A stretch of 64,000 bases of DNA from Streptomyces sp. NBC_00390 (GTDB lineage Bacteria > Actinomycetota > Actinomycetes > Streptomycetales > Streptomycetaceae): positions 4,464,001 to 4,528,000 of the forward strand of contig NZ_CP107945.1 in the NCBI RefSeq assembly GCF_036057275.1, read 5' to 3'. Both the position numbers and the translations under genes were made by a program. The stretch's first letter is position 1. Every line of letters begins with the position of its first letter. Positions 8,977 through 19,595 of this stretch are shown in pieces. Below the pieces are notes generated by a model. It had not been told where the DNA came from. It saw only the letters and a program-made list of their open reading frames with translations, and searched no databases.

Positions 8977-9130
8977 TGCCTGAGGGTCGCAAGGTCGTCT
9001 GAATGCCCGGTAACAACGACATGACGTGAGGGAAAGCGGGGCAGGGCTCCCGGGCATCGGAATCCGGGGGCCCTGCGTCCGTGCATACGAAAGTCGGCGT
9101 GTACGAAAGCCGGCCGCTTGCCGCGGCGCG

Positions 9131-9869
9131 TCAGCCGTGGCGGCGGCGCAGCACCACGAACGCCGCGGTGGTCAGCGCAGCGGTGAGCGTGAGGACGATA
9201 CCGGTCTCGACGAGCTGCAGCGGCCAGAAGTGCGAGGGCGGATGGCCCCCGTTGTCCACGCTCCATGAGCTCATGGGGTCGCCGGCCGTGACGTGGTCCA
9301 GGATCGGCGACTCCAGGATCGGCCACAGCCGCTCGCGGTAGCGGTCGCCGAGGGCGTTCAGGACGATGGTGGTGAGGAGGGCGAGCCCGGCGGCGGGCAG
9401 GGCGCGGCGCAGCGGCAGGCCCGCGAGGGTGCCGGTGGCCAGTCCGCACAGTGCGTATGCGAGGTTGACGGGTCCGAGCGCGTGGAACACGTCGCGGGAG
9501 TACCACTCGTCGGCCAGGGCGGGGGTGCCGGAGCTGCGTGCCCAGCGGTACAGCAGCGCCGTGCCCGCGGTGATCGGCAGGGCGGGGAGCAGGAGTTTCG
9601 CGGCGAGCCAGCGGGCCGGGGTGATGGACCGGGTCCAGGCCAGGGCGGCGGTGCCGCGCCGGCGATCGCGGACGATCAGCACCTTGCCCGCGTACACGGC
9701 GACGGCGAAACGGGAGCCAGGCGATCAGCGTGGAGGCCAGGCTCACGTGCCCGGAGTATTCGAACGCGACGGACGAGCAGGCCTGCTCCTCGCATGACGG
9801 CAGGCCGTCCTGCGGTGGCGATGAGCAGGGTCCGACGGCCGTACCGGTGTCGCAAGTGAGGGGCCGGTG
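9131..9869 (-). pseudogene. Frameshifted ABC-2-type membrane protein remnant
   Basis: The frame 9131-9697 encodes most of a multi-pass membrane protein (AGKVLIVRDRRRGTAALAW, then helices and a C-terminal HFWPLQLVETGIVL). The preceding part, with CDTGTAVGPCS and SLASTLIAWLPF, lies in another frame. The two join exactly if one base is removed from the AAA at 9708-9710, restoring LPFAVAVYAGKVL. The remembered streptomycete family is an integral-membrane transporter of about 270-320 residues whose first helix and start should lie further upstream. Here the frame is closed at 9870-9872 inside the mshD terminator, so the N-terminus is also missing. Decayed gene is the simplest reading; a sequencing error would explain only the frameshift. 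Confidence 0.7.
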
Positions 9870-9887
9870 TCAATCGCCACCGGCCCC
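9860..9887 (-). terminator. Terminator of mshD
   Basis: A perfect 10-bp stem (9860-9869 with 9878-9887) with an 8-base loop, 24 bases beyond the mshD stop codon on the minus strand. There is no T-run, as is usual in these genomes. Confidence 0.7.
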
Positions 9888-9910
9888 GGCGTCTGGTTGC
9901 CCCTGAGCCG

Positions 9911-10834
9911 TTACGACTCCGTGCGGTACATCAGATCCACTTCGTGGGTGACGAAGCCCATGCCCTCGTACACCCGCAGCGCCGCCGCGTTGTCCGCGTC
10001 GACATAGAGCATCGCGGTCGGCACGCCCTGCGCGGCGAGGTGCCGCAGACCGGTCGCCGTCAGTGCCGTCCCGAGGCCGGTGCCCTGCGCGTCCGGGCGG
10101 ACGCCGACCACGTAGACCTCGCCGAGCTGCTCCTCGGCGTGCACCTTCGTCCAGTGGAAGCCGACGATCTCCCCGGCCACCTCGGCGAGGAAGAACCCCT
10201 TCGGGTCGAACCACGGTTCGGCCTTGCGGTCATCGAGATCCCGCTGGACCAGCGACCCCTGTTCGGGGTGGTGCGCGAAGGCGGCGGCGTTCACCGCGAG
10301 CCAGTTGGCGTCGTCCTCGCCGGGCACGAACGTGCGTACGGTCACCCCGGCCGGATACACCGGCTCGGGAACGCTGCCGATCGCCAACGGACGCCGCAGC
10401 TGGCGCAGTTCCCGGAAGAGGGTGAGCCCGAGCACCTGGGCCAGATGCCGGGCGGCGGACTTGCCGCCGTGTGCCCACACCCGCAGCCGCTTGCCCGACG
10501 CCCCCAGCAGTGCGGTGCCGAGCGCCCGCCCGTGCCCGCGCCCGCGGTGCCCGGGATGCACGACCAGTTCGGCGGCCGGCGCCTCGACCGGGTCCGTGTC
10601 CTCGAGCTGGGCGTATCCGACGAGCACGCCGTCGACCGTGAGCAGGAAGTGCTGTACGCCCTCCCGCTTCCCACCGCGCATCTGCAGCCGTCCCTGCTCG
10701 GAGACGGCCTGCATGCCGTCGGACCGTGCAGCGTCGGCAAGCAGCCCGAGCACGGCCTGGGCCTGCTGGGGGCTGAGCTCGTCGTGGGCCTGGATCTGCC
10801 GGCCGGGCTCCGGAATCACTGCGTCGATCGTCAT
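9911..10834 (-). CDS. mshD: Mycothiol synthase MshD
   Basis: Last step of mycothiol synthesis: acetylates Cys-GlcN-Ins using acetyl-CoA. The 307-residue protein has two tandem GNAT domains, as expected for MshD. The N-terminal one has ELVVHPGHRGRGHGRALG and the active C-terminal one has VVGVRPDAQGTGLGTAL and LYVDADNAAALRVYEGMGF. The ATG at 10832-10834 gives MTIDAVIPEPG; the open frame reaches 11005 but lacks family similarity there. The gene is divergent from the secreted nucleotidase. With mshA at 51373 it accounts for two mycothiol genes in this window. Confidence 0.95.
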   Translation of the reverse strand: MTIDAVIPEPGRQIQAHDELSPQQAQAVLGLLADAARSDGMQAVSEQGRLQMRGGKREGVQHFLLTVDGVLVGYAQLEDTDPVEAPAAELVVHPGHRGRGHGRALGTALLGASGKRLRVWAHGGKSAARHLAQVLGLTLFRELRQLRRPLAIGSVPEPVYPAGVTVRTFVPGEDDANWLAVNAAAFAHHPEQGSLVQRDLDDRKAEPWFDPKGFFLAEVAGEIVGFHWTKVHAEEQLGEVYVVGVRPDAQGTGLGTALTATGLRHLAAQGVPTAMLYVDADNAAALRVYEGMGFVTHEVDLMYRTES

Positions 10835-11026
10835 GGAATCGAGGGTACGGCGGGGGTGGCTGTGGCGGGATCTCCGAGTGCTGCGTTTGACGGGCCCCCG
10901 TTCACCGTGGCGCGTCGGCGTGCCGTCCGCCGCCGTTCCCCCATGTGGGTGAAGCGCGTGGGGCGGCCCGCCGACGAAAGATGGCAACCAGGTCGTAACC
11001 CTCATCCCCCTGTCGCGCTACGCGCG

Positions 11027-11054
11027 TTGACTCTAGGCTGCCGCTCGACATACA
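11027..11054 (+). promoter_or_regulatory. Possible promoter of the secreted nucleotidase
   Basis: TTGACT at 11027-11032 and CATACA at 11049-11054 with a 16-base spacer, about 28 bases before the start codon. The match to the vegetative consensus is moderate. Confidence 0.4.
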
Positions 11055-11082
11055 CAACACGCTGGAACTGACAAGGGGACAG

Positions 11083-12915
11083 ATGTCAGCGACACCACAC
11101 AATCACCGCGCGACCAAGCGGAACCGGCGCCTGCTCGCCGCCGCTGCCGGGTTCGCCACCGTCGGCGCGCTCGTCGCCGCGATGCCGGCCGGGGCGGCGG
11201 ACGGGGACCGTCACAGCAGCCGGCACCACTGGACGCGCACCGTCGATGTGCAGCTGCTCTCCTTCAACGACCTGCACGGCAACCTCCAGCCGCCCGCCGG
11301 TTCGGCCGGGCGCGTCACGCGCACGAACCCGGACGGCACCACCACGACCATCGACGCGGGCGGCGCCGAATACCTCGCGACCCATCTGCGCCAGGCGCGT
11401 GAGGGCAAGCGGTACTCGATCACCGCCGCGGCCGGCGACATGGTCGGCGCCTCGCCGCTGCTCTCCGGGCTGTTCCACGACGAGCCGACGATCGAGGCGC
11501 TCAACAAGCTCGACCTCGACGTCACCTCCGTCGGCAACCACGAGTTCGACGAGGGGGCCGTGGAGCTCGCCCGCCTCCAGAACGGCGGCTGCCACCCGAC
11601 CGAGGGCTGCTACGAGAAGAAGGCGAACGGCAAGCCCAAGAAGTTCGAGGGCGCGGACTTCCCTTACCTCGCCGCCAACGTGACGAAGGAGAAGTCCGGC
11701 CGGCCGATCCTCGACCCGTACTTCATCTGGGAGAAGAACGGGGTCAAGATCGGCTTCATCGGCGTCACCCTGGAGGGCACGCCGGACATCGTCTCCGCCG
11801 AGGGCATCAAGGGCCTGAAGTTCGGTGACGAGGTCGAGACGATCAACAAGTACACCAAGGTGCTGGAGCGCAAGGGCGTCAAGTCGATCGTCGCCCTGCT
11901 GCACGAAGGCGGGGCGCCGGCCTCGTCCTCGTACAACTACAACTGTGACAGCCCCGGTCCGGGCGACGGTATCTCGGGCCCGATCGTCAACATCGCCAAG
12001 AACGTCAGCCCGCAGGTCGACGCCCTTGTCACCGGCCACACCCACCAGGCGTACGCGTGCACCGTCCCGGACCCGTCCGGGAAGCCGCGCACCGTCACCT
12101 CGGCCGCTTCGTTCGGCAAGCTGTACACCGACACGACGCTCACGTACGACCGTCGCACCCGCGACATCGTGCGGACGTCCGTCGCCTCCGCCAACCATGT
12201 CGTCACGCGTGACGTGCCGAAGGCCGAGGACATGACGCAGCTCATCGACCGCTGGAACACGCTTGCCGCGCCCATCGCGAGTCGGCCCGTCGGCTACATA
12301 TCCGGTGACATCGAGAACTCCTTCGAGGCGCCCGAGAAGCCGATCGGCAACCTGATCGCGGACGCGCAGCTGGAGGGCATGGCGCCCGCCGACAAGGGGG
12401 GCGCGCAGCTCGCCCTCATGAACCCGGGCGGTATCCGCGCGGGCCTGGTCCACAAGGCGTCCGGCAGTGAGGGCGACGGTGTCGTGACGTACGGCGAGGC
12501 GTTCACCGTCCAGCCGTTCACCAACATGATGACGGCCGTCGACCTGACCGGCGCGCAGCTGATCACCGTGCTCCAGCAGCAGGTCAGCGGTCCGAACCAG
12601 GCGGCTCCGAAGATCCTCCAGGTGTCGAAGGGCTTCACGTACACCCTGGACATGACGAAGACCGGTGCCGACCGGATCGTCGTGGACTCGGTGAAGCTGA
12701 ACGGCGAGGCGATCGACCCGGCGAAGACCTACCGGGTCGCGATGAACGAGTTCCTGGCCGGTGGCGGTGATGGCTTCACCGTGCTGAAGGAGCACAAGAA
12801 CAAGCTGGTGGGCGGGTCCGACCTGGACATCCTCACCGCTTACTTCGCCGCCCACTCGAGCGCGGCCGCCCCGCTCGCGCCGCCGGCGACGGGCCGGATC
12901 ACGGTCGTGAAGTAG
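11083..12915 (+). CDS. Secreted 5'-nucleotidase / UDP-sugar hydrolase family protein
   Basis: Releases phosphate from extracellular nucleotides, feeding the Pst system. The 610-residue protein has a signal peptide (basic start, hydrophobic core, AAMPAGAA cleavage region). The metallophosphatase domain shows LLSFNDLHGN, SVGNHEFDEG and VTGHTHQAY metal-binding motifs. The C-terminal substrate-binding domain has NPGGIRAG and GGDGFTV. AAGGGGAC precedes the ATG. The homologue in S. coelicolor is, from memory, PhoP-dependent; only a single PHO-like GTTCACC unit (10897-10903) is present here, which is weak evidence. A strong hairpin ends the gene. Confidence 0.93.
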   Translation: MSATPHNHRATKRNRRLLAAAAGFATVGALVAAMPAGAADGDRHSSRHHWTRTVDVQLLSFNDLHGNLQPPAGSAGRVTRTNPDGTTTTIDAGGAEYLATHLRQAREGKRYSITAAAGDMVGASPLLSGLFHDEPTIEALNKLDLDVTSVGNHEFDEGAVELARLQNGGCHPTEGCYEKKANGKPKKFEGADFPYLAANVTKEKSGRPILDPYFIWEKNGVKIGFIGVTLEGTPDIVSAEGIKGLKFGDEVETINKYTKVLERKGVKSIVALLHEGGAPASSSYNYNCDSPGPGDGISGPIVNIAKNVSPQVDALVTGHTHQAYACTVPDPSGKPRTVTSAASFGKLYTDTTLTYDRRTRDIVRTSVASANHVVTRDVPKAEDMTQLIDRWNTLAAPIASRPVGYISGDIENSFEAPEKPIGNLIADAQLEGMAPADKGGAQLALMNPGGIRAGLVHKASGSEGDGVVTYGEAFTVQPFTNMMTAVDLTGAQLITVLQQQVSGPNQAAPKILQVSKGFTYTLDMTKTGADRIVVDSVKLNGEAIDPAKTYRVAMNEFLAGGGDGFTVLKEHKNKLVGGSDLDILTAYFAAHSSAAAPLAPPATGRITVVK

Positions 12916-12933
12916 CAGGCGCAGTCCGAGTAC

Positions 12934-12966
12934 GAGGGGCGGCGGGCCGATGGCCCGCCGCCCCTC
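12934..12966 (+). terminator. Terminator after the nucleotidase gene
   Basis: A perfect 15-bp GC-rich stem (12934-12948 with 12952-12966) with a three-base GAT loop, beginning 19 bases after the stop codon. Confidence 0.85.
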
Positions 12967-13102
12967 AGCCGTTCCGGTCGGACGCGGCGAGGAACTCCCG
13001 CAACGCCCAGGTCCCCTCCGGCCTGCGGTTTCCTGAAGGCCGGACGTCAGGGGTGTACGGGCTCTGGCGAGACTTGACGTGGCCCCGTCATGCTCCGGGC
13101 TC

Positions 13103-13975
13103 ATGGACCGACGGAGATTTCTCACCGGGGCCGCAGCCGTATCGGCCGCCGCCCTCATCGGCGCCCCCCACGCCGCCGCCGCGCCGGGCCGCACCCTGTC
13201 CGTTCAGGACTGGATGGCCGGCGCCGCCGACTCGACACCCCTGCAACGGCTCACCGTCCCGGGCACCCATGACTCGGGTGCGCGCTTCGGCGGCTTGTGG
13301 GTGGCATGCCAGAACACGACCATCGCCGACCAGTTGAACAGCGGCATCCGGTTCCTGGACATACGGTGCCGCGTCACCGGCGGCTCGTTCGCCATCCACC
13401 ACGCCGCCTTCTACCAGAACCTGATGTTCGGCGACGTGCTCGTCGCCTGCCGCGACTTCCTCGCCGCCCACCCCTCCGAGACCGTCCTGATGCGGGTGAA
13501 GCAGGAGTACTCGCAGGAGAGTGACGCCACCTTCCGGGCCGTCTTCGACGACTACCTCGACAACCGGGGCTGGCGCCCGCTGTTCCGGATCGGCGACGGG
13601 ATCCCCGCGCTCGGCGAGGCACGCGGCAGGGTCGTGCTGCTCGGCGACAACGGCGGGCTGCCCGGCGTCCGGTACGGGGACGGCTCGCTCTTCGACATCC
13701 AGGACGACTGGAACGCCGCCCCGAATGCCAAGTACCCCAAGATCGAGGCGCACTTCCGCAAGGCCGTCCAGCAGCCCGGGAAGCTGTACATCAACTACGT
13801 CAGCACGTCGGCGTATCTGCCGCCCCGCTGGAACTCCGACAACCTCAACCCCCGGGTCCACTCCTTCGTCAACGGCTCCGAGGCGAGCGGCTGGCGCGGG
13901 CTCGGGATCGTGCCGCTCGACTTCCCGAACACCCGCGCCGGCCTGGTCGACTCACTCGTCCGACACAACGGATGA
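13103..13975 (+). CDS. Secreted phosphatidylinositol-specific phospholipase C domain protein
   Basis: The 290-residue protein starts MDRRRFLTGAAAVSAAALIG, a twin-arginine-type signal peptide ending near AAAA. It then carries a PI-PLC X domain: TVPGTHDSGA contains the first catalytic His, GIRFLDIRCR the following strand, and FAIHHAAF the second His. Activity would cleave phosphoinositide-like head groups outside the cell; the true substrate is unknown. The ATG at 13103 is preferred over one 24 bases upstream because it begins the signal peptide. A TTGACG at 13074-13079 could be the -35 box. The gene converges with the next one on the minus strand. Confidence 0.88.
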   Translation: MDRRRFLTGAAAVSAAALIGAPHAAAAPGRTLSVQDWMAGAADSTPLQRLTVPGTHDSGARFGGLWVACQNTTIADQLNSGIRFLDIRCRVTGGSFAIHHAAFYQNLMFGDVLVACRDFLAAHPSETVLMRVKQEYSQESDATFRAVFDDYLDNRGWRPLFRIGDGIPALGEARGRVVLLGDNGGLPGVRYGDGSLFDIQDDWNAAPNAKYPKIEAHFRKAVQQPGKLYINYVSTSAYLPPRWNSDNLNPRVHSFVNGSEASGWRGLGIVPLDFPNTRAGLVDSLVRHNG

Positions 13976-13984
13976 CGCGGGGGA

Positions 13985-14431
13985 TCAGAGGTCGTCGCAG
14001 ATGCCGCGGGCCTTGTCGAGGTCCTTCTTCACCGCGGCGTTGAACTCCCCCTCCGAGGCGTAGTGGAGGCGCGTCCGGCTGATCGCGTCCGCGAGCGGCT
14101 TGTACTCCGAGTCGCCCGCGGCCGCCGCCGCGGAGAGGTCGAACGCGCCGGCGAAGCGGTAGAGCGCCATGTCGCTCTCCTTTCCCTTGCCCGTGATCTT
14201 CGAGCCGTCGAAGCCGGCAAGCGCGTTGCACGCTCCCTGGGCATCGGACGCCGGCCCGGACCCGCCGCCGCCGAAGAGCGCCCAGGCCGCGCCTGTTGCC
14301 CCGCCGCCTATCAGCAGTCCGATCGCCAGCGCCGCGACCAGTGGGCCGGTGCGGCGACGGGGCGACGGGGGAGCAGGCGGTCCGGGCGGGGGCGCCGGGA
14401 AGGGCGCGGAGTGAGGCTGCTGTGGCTGCAT
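13985..14431 (-). CDS. Conserved single-pass membrane protein of unknown function
   Basis: A 148-residue protein. Residues 1-28 are Pro/Gln-rich and probably cytoplasmic, about 29-52 form one membrane helix (LVAALAIGLLIGGGATGAAWALF) and the rest is an extracytoplasmic helical domain with two cysteines (GACNALAGF and RGICDDL) that could form a disulfide. No catalytic motif is recognised. The ATG at 14429-14431 is chosen because the longer frame upstream is the ABC-F gene read in another frame. The gene follows the ABC-F gene by 43 bases on the same strand and may be co-transcribed. Confidence 0.75.
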   Translation of the reverse strand: MQPQQPHSAPFPAPPPGPPAPPSPRRRTGPLVAALAIGLLIGGGATGAAWALFGGGGSGPASDAQGACNALAGFDGSKITGKGKESDMALYRFAGAFDLSAAAAAGDSEYKPLADAISRTRLHYASEGEFNAAVKKDLDKARGICDDL

Positions 14432-14474
14432 CCCCCGAAGGTAGTGCGGCCGATGTCCGGTTGTCAGGGCCGAG

Positions 14475-16082
<1,608 letters not shown>

Positions 16083-16111
16083 GGGCGGTGCCTTCCGTTG
16101 ACGAAGGAATG

Positions 16112-16179
16112 CGAGACGAACCGGTCCGTCTCGTATCCACCGTAACGCCGCCTTCCGGCTGACGCAAGACGGTCCGTCT
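16112..16179 (-). promoter_or_regulatory. Two related dyads upstream of the ABC-F gene
   Basis: Site one at 16112-16133 is a 22-bp dyad, CGAGACG and CGTCTCG arms around AACCGGTC, with a single central mismatch. Site two at 16167-16179 is a perfect 13-bp dyad, AGACGG T CCGTCT. Both contain CGGTCCGTCTCGT, so the element is also directly repeated. The form resembles TetR-type operators; no regulator gene of that family is adjacent. Confidence 0.6.
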
Positions 16180-16207
16180 CGTGAGGTTGTGGCGGGTGGC
16201 GCTACGG

Positions 16208-17668
16208 TCAGGAGCTCGCCGGTGGCAAGGTCGCCGCGCCCGGCAGGCTGATCAGCGCACACGTGCCCCCACCCGGTGCCGGTACCAGCCTGATCCGGCC
16301 GCCTGCCTGCTGCACCGTACGGGCCACGATCGACAGCCCGAGACCCGAGCCCGGCAGTGCCCGCGCCGACGGCGAGCGCCAGAACCGCTCGAAGACATGC
16401 GGGAGTTCATCGGCAGGGATGCCCGGCCCGTGGTCGCGCACCGACAGCTCGCCGCCCCGCAGGGTCACCTCGACCACCCCACCCGGAGGCGAGAACTTGA
16501 CCGCGTTGTCCATGACGTTGACCAGGGCCCGCTCCAGCGCAGCCTGTTCGGCCCGTACGTACCAGGGCTCCAGCTCCGTACGGAACACCAGCTCGGGACC
16601 GCGCAGCCGGACCCGCTCCAGTGCCGCCTGGGCGACCTCGTGCAGCGCGACGACCAGAAGCTGCCCCCGTGCCGCGGCGTCCGGCCGGGACAGCTCCTGC
16701 AGATCCCCGATGAGCGAGGCCAGTTCGGTCATCTGCGCCTTCACCGAGGCCATCAGCGCCCGGCGGTCGTCGGGCGGTATCGCCCGGCCGGTCTCCTCAC
16801 TGCGTGTCAGCAGTTCGATGTTGGTGCGCAAGGAGGTGAGCGGGGTGCGCAGCTCGTGGCCGGCGTCGGCGATCAGCTGCTGCTGGAGATGGCGCGAGGA
16901 CGCCAGCGCGGCGGTCATCGCGTTGAACGAGCGGGACAGCCGCGCGATCTCGTCGTCGCCCTCGACCGGGATGCGCACGCTCAGGTCCTCGGTCCGGGCC
17001 ACATGCTCGACCGCGCCCGTCAGTTCGTCGACCGGGCGCAGCCCTGTGCGGGCGATCCAGGCACCTGCCGCGCCCGCGCCGAGCACGCCGATGCCGGAGA
17101 CGACGAGCATCAGCAGAGCCAGGTAGTTCAGGGTGCGTTCGGTGTCGGTGAGGGGCAGGGCGAACATCACCGCGGTGTCCTCGACGACGGCGCCGCCCGG
17201 CCCGTCCACGACGGCCGGGCGCGTGAGCACCCGGACCGGGACCCCCTTGGTGTCCTCGGTGTTGCGGTACGACTCGACGTCCGGGTCCCCCGCGCGCGCC
17301 ACCTGCCGGTCGCTGTCCTCGACCGGGATGATGCCGGCGGAGTCGGCGAAGACGCAGGGCCGCTCGTCGGTCGTCCGGGCGAGCTGGAAGTAGTAGAAGG
17401 AGACCGGCCTCGGGCCTCGGACCTCGTCCGGCTGCGGCGGCTCGACCGGCTCACGGGGGCAGCTGCGCAGTGCCGCGAGGATGTTGATGGCCTGCATCTG
17501 CGTGGCCCTGCTCACCGAGTGCAGCTTTGCGTCGACCTCGTCGTACAGCTTGTCGCGCACGATGAACCAGCACGCCGTGGACACCACCGCCACAGCGATC
17601 GCCACCGCCGTCGCCACCAGCAGCGCCAGCCGGGACCGCAGGGGCAGCGCCCGGAATCTGCTGATCAC
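16208..17668 (-). CDS. Sensor histidine kinase (MprB-like)
   Basis: Membrane sensor kinase of 486 residues. Helices are predicted at about 15-37 and 180-204, flanking an extracytoplasmic sensor region of about 140 residues with two cysteines. A HAMP segment follows, then the phospho-acceptor His at about 271 in DAGHELRTPLTSL, the N box NVMDNAVKFSPP and the G box DHGPGIP. Its start overlaps the response regulator stop by four bases. The gene order regulator, kinase, then a nearby HtrA-like protease resembles mycobacterial mprA-mprB-pepD, a cell-envelope stress system. The assignment rests on context and kinase class. Confidence 0.92.
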   Translation of the reverse strand: MISRFRALPLRSRLALLVATAVAIAVAVVSTACWFIVRDKLYDEVDAKLHSVSRATQMQAINILAALRSCPREPVEPPQPDEVRGPRPVSFYYFQLARTTDERPCVFADSAGIIPVEDSDRQVARAGDPDVESYRNTEDTKGVPVRVLTRPAVVDGPGGAVVEDTAVMFALPLTDTERTLNYLALLMLVVSGIGVLGAGAAGAWIARTGLRPVDELTGAVEHVARTEDLSVRIPVEGDDEIARLSRSFNAMTAALASSRHLQQQLIADAGHELRTPLTSLRTNIELLTRSEETGRAIPPDDRRALMASVKAQMTELASLIGDLQELSRPDAAARGQLLVVALHEVAQAALERVRLRGPELVFRTELEPWYVRAEQAALERALVNVMDNAVKFSPPGGVVEVTLRGGELSVRDHGPGIPADELPHVFERFWRSPSARALPGSGLGLSIVARTVQQAGGRIRLVPAPGGGTCALISLPGAATLPPASS

Positions 17669-18396
17669 TCGGAAGACCCCTCCCGCAGCGCGTAACCCAC
17701 GCCCCGCACCGTGTGGACCAGCCGCGGCTCGCCGCCCGCCTCCGTCTTGCGCCGCAGGTACATGACGTACACATCAAGTGAGTTGGAGCTCGGCTCGAAG
17801 TCGAAGCCCCACACGGCCTTCAGGATCTGCTCACGGGTGAGCACCTGGCGCGGATGGGCGAGGAACAGCTCCAGCAAGGTGAACTCCGTACGCGTCAGCT
17901 CGACGGCGCGCCCACGGCGGGTGACCTCGCGGGTCGCCAGGTCCATCCGCAGATCCGCGAACGTCAGTACGTCCTCCTCGGCGGGTGCGGGACCGGCTGC
18001 CGACGCGTAGGAGCTGCGCCGCAGCAGCGCCCGGACACGGGCGAACAGCTCGTCCAGCTCGAACGGCTTGACCAGGTAGTCGTCGGCGCCCGCGTCCAGG
18101 CCCGTGACACGGTCGCCGACCGTGTCACGGGCGGTCAGCATCAGGATCGGTACGCGCGAGCCCGCGGAGCGCAGCCGGCGGGCGGCGGTCAGGCCGTCCA
18201 TCCGCGGCATCTGGATGTCGAGCACGATCAGATCGGGCGCGCACTGTGCCGCCCGGGCGAGCGCGTCGAAGCCGTCGACGGCGACCTCGGTGGCGTACCC
18301 CTCGAAGGCGAGCGACCGCTGGAGCGCCTCACGCACGGCGGGTTCGTCGTCGACGATCAGGATGCGCTCGCGGTCGCTCTCGGGGGAGGTGGTCAT
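17665..18396 (-). CDS. OmpR/PhoB-family response regulator (MprA-like)
   Basis: Cytoplasmic DNA-binding response regulator of 243 residues, partner of the kinase it overlaps. The receiver domain has the acidic pair in LIVDDEP, phospho-acceptor Asp at about 60 in LIVLDIQMP, the conserved Thr in MLTARD and Lys in LVKPF. A winged-helix domain follows (SSNSLDVYVMYLRRKTE, then VRGVGYAL). A linker of about 15 residues separates them. The gene lies downstream of the trypsin-like protease gene on the same strand, with a 21-base gap, so all three may form one unit. Confidence 0.94.
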   Translation of the reverse strand: MTTSPESDRERILIVDDEPAVREALQRSLAFEGYATEVAVDGFDALARAAQCAPDLIVLDIQMPRMDGLTAARRLRSAGSRVPILMLTARDTVGDRVTGLDAGADDYLVKPFELDELFARVRALLRRSSYASAAGPAPAEEDVLTFADLRMDLATREVTRRGRAVELTRTEFTLLELFLAHPRQVLTREQILKAVWGFDFEPSSNSLDVYVMYLRRKTEAGGEPRLVHTVRGVGYALREGSSE

Positions 18397-18417
18397 GGCG
18401 CCAAGCCTTGCACGTCG

Positions 18418-19440
18418 TCACGCGCCCGAACCGGAACGCAGGCTGTCCAGGTCCGCCTTGACGGTGTCGACGGGGATGGCGAAGCCGAGGCCGACGCTGC
18501 CCGCCGTGGAACCCGTGGCGGAAGAGTGCGAGTACATGGCCGAGTTGATGCCGATGATCTCGCCGTTCATGTTGATCAGCGCACCGCCGGAGTTGCCGGG
18601 GTTGAGGGAGGCGTCGGTCTGGATCGCCTTGTACGTGGTCGTGGAGTCGCCGGTGTCGCCGTTGAACTGCTGCCCGCCGAACTCGAAGGGCCAGCCGTCG
18701 CGCGGGTCCTGCTGCTGCCCCTGCCGCTGGTCCTTCTCCTGGTCCTTGGCCACCGTGACATCCCGGTCGAGCGCGGACACGATGCCGCTGGTGACGGTGC
18801 CGGTCAGGCCCTCGGGGGAGCCGATCGCGACGACCTCGTCACCGACCCTGACCTTGCCGGAGTCGCCGAGCGTCGCGGCCGGCAGCCCCTTCGCGCCGTT
18901 CAGCTTGATGAGGGCGAGGTCCTTGTCCGCGTCGGTGCCGACGGTCTCGGCGTCGTACGTCTTGCCGCTGCTGAGCCGGACCGTGATGGACGAGGCGCCG
19001 GCGATGACGTGGTTGTTGGTGATGATCTCGCCGTCCTTGGTGATGATCACGCCGGAGCCGGTGGACTTCCCGGAGGGCGAGGTGGCGTTGATCTCGACGA
19101 TGCTCGGCGAAACGGCCTCGGCGACACCGGCGACCGTGCCCTTGCTGCTCTGCGCCACGGTGGTGCCGGTCACCGAGGTGCCGCTGCCGGCAGGCCGGTC
19201 GCCGTAGTACTCGCCGACCAGCGCGGACACGCCGCCGCCGATGAGCGCGGCGGCGATGGCGACCGCGGCCATCAGCGCGACGGGCCGCTTGGCCCGGGCC
19301 CGGTGCACGGGGGCGGGAGCGGGGCTGTGGGCCGGTCCCGGCTCATAGGGCGGAGGGGCCGGGAAACCGCCGCCTCCGTACTGCTGCCACTGGGTCCGTC
19401 CCTGCGCGTCATCTCCGCCACTGCGGTAGTAGTCCGTCAT
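18418..19440 (-). CDS. Membrane-anchored trypsin-like serine protease (HtrA/DegP family)
   Basis: The 340-residue protein has a Pro/Gly-rich cytoplasmic tail, one membrane helix (RPVALMAAVAIAAALIGGG) and an extracytoplasmic chymotrypsin-fold protease. The catalytic triad is visible: His in TNNHVIAG, Asp in DKDLALIKL and Ser in NPGNSGGALIN. The usual C-terminal PDZ domain is absent; the protein ends soon after GLGFAIPVDTV. An in-frame ATG eight codons upstream (19462-19464) is a possible start, and neither has a strong ribosome binding site. Adjacency to the two-component genes suggests an envelope stress protease. Confidence 0.92.
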   Translation of the reverse strand: MTDYYRSGGDDAQGRTQWQQYGGGGFPAPPPYEPGPAHSPAPAPVHRARAKRPVALMAAVAIAAALIGGGVSALVGEYYGDRPAGSGTSVTGTTVAQSSKGTVAGVAEAVSPSIVEINATSPSGKSTGSGVIITKDGEIITNNHVIAGASSITVRLSSGKTYDAETVGTDADKDLALIKLNGAKGLPAATLGDSGKVRVGDEVVAIGSPEGLTGTVTSGIVSALDRDVTVAKDQEKDQRQGQQQDPRDGWPFEFGGQQFNGDTGDSTTTYKAIQTDASLNPGNSGGALINMNGEIIGINSAMYSHSSATGSTAGSVGLGFAIPVDTVKADLDSLRSGSGA

Positions 19441-19595
19441 GGAAGGAGTCTCGGGCGGGTCCATGAGAAAACTCTGAGTACGCCCTGAGAAGGGCCGCAG
19501 AACCCTTTATGCCCGTTTACGGTCCGAGGCCGGCGTACCTGGGGCAGGCACGGCGGCCCCCGTGGCCGGTGGGGAAGCGGCGCCCGCGGGGCGGG

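Noticed and set aside
10897..10903. GTTCACC upstream of the secreted nucleotidase as a PHO box
   Set aside because: Only one unit matches; the neighbouring 11-base unit does not. PhoP control is possible by homology but the sequence evidence is weak.
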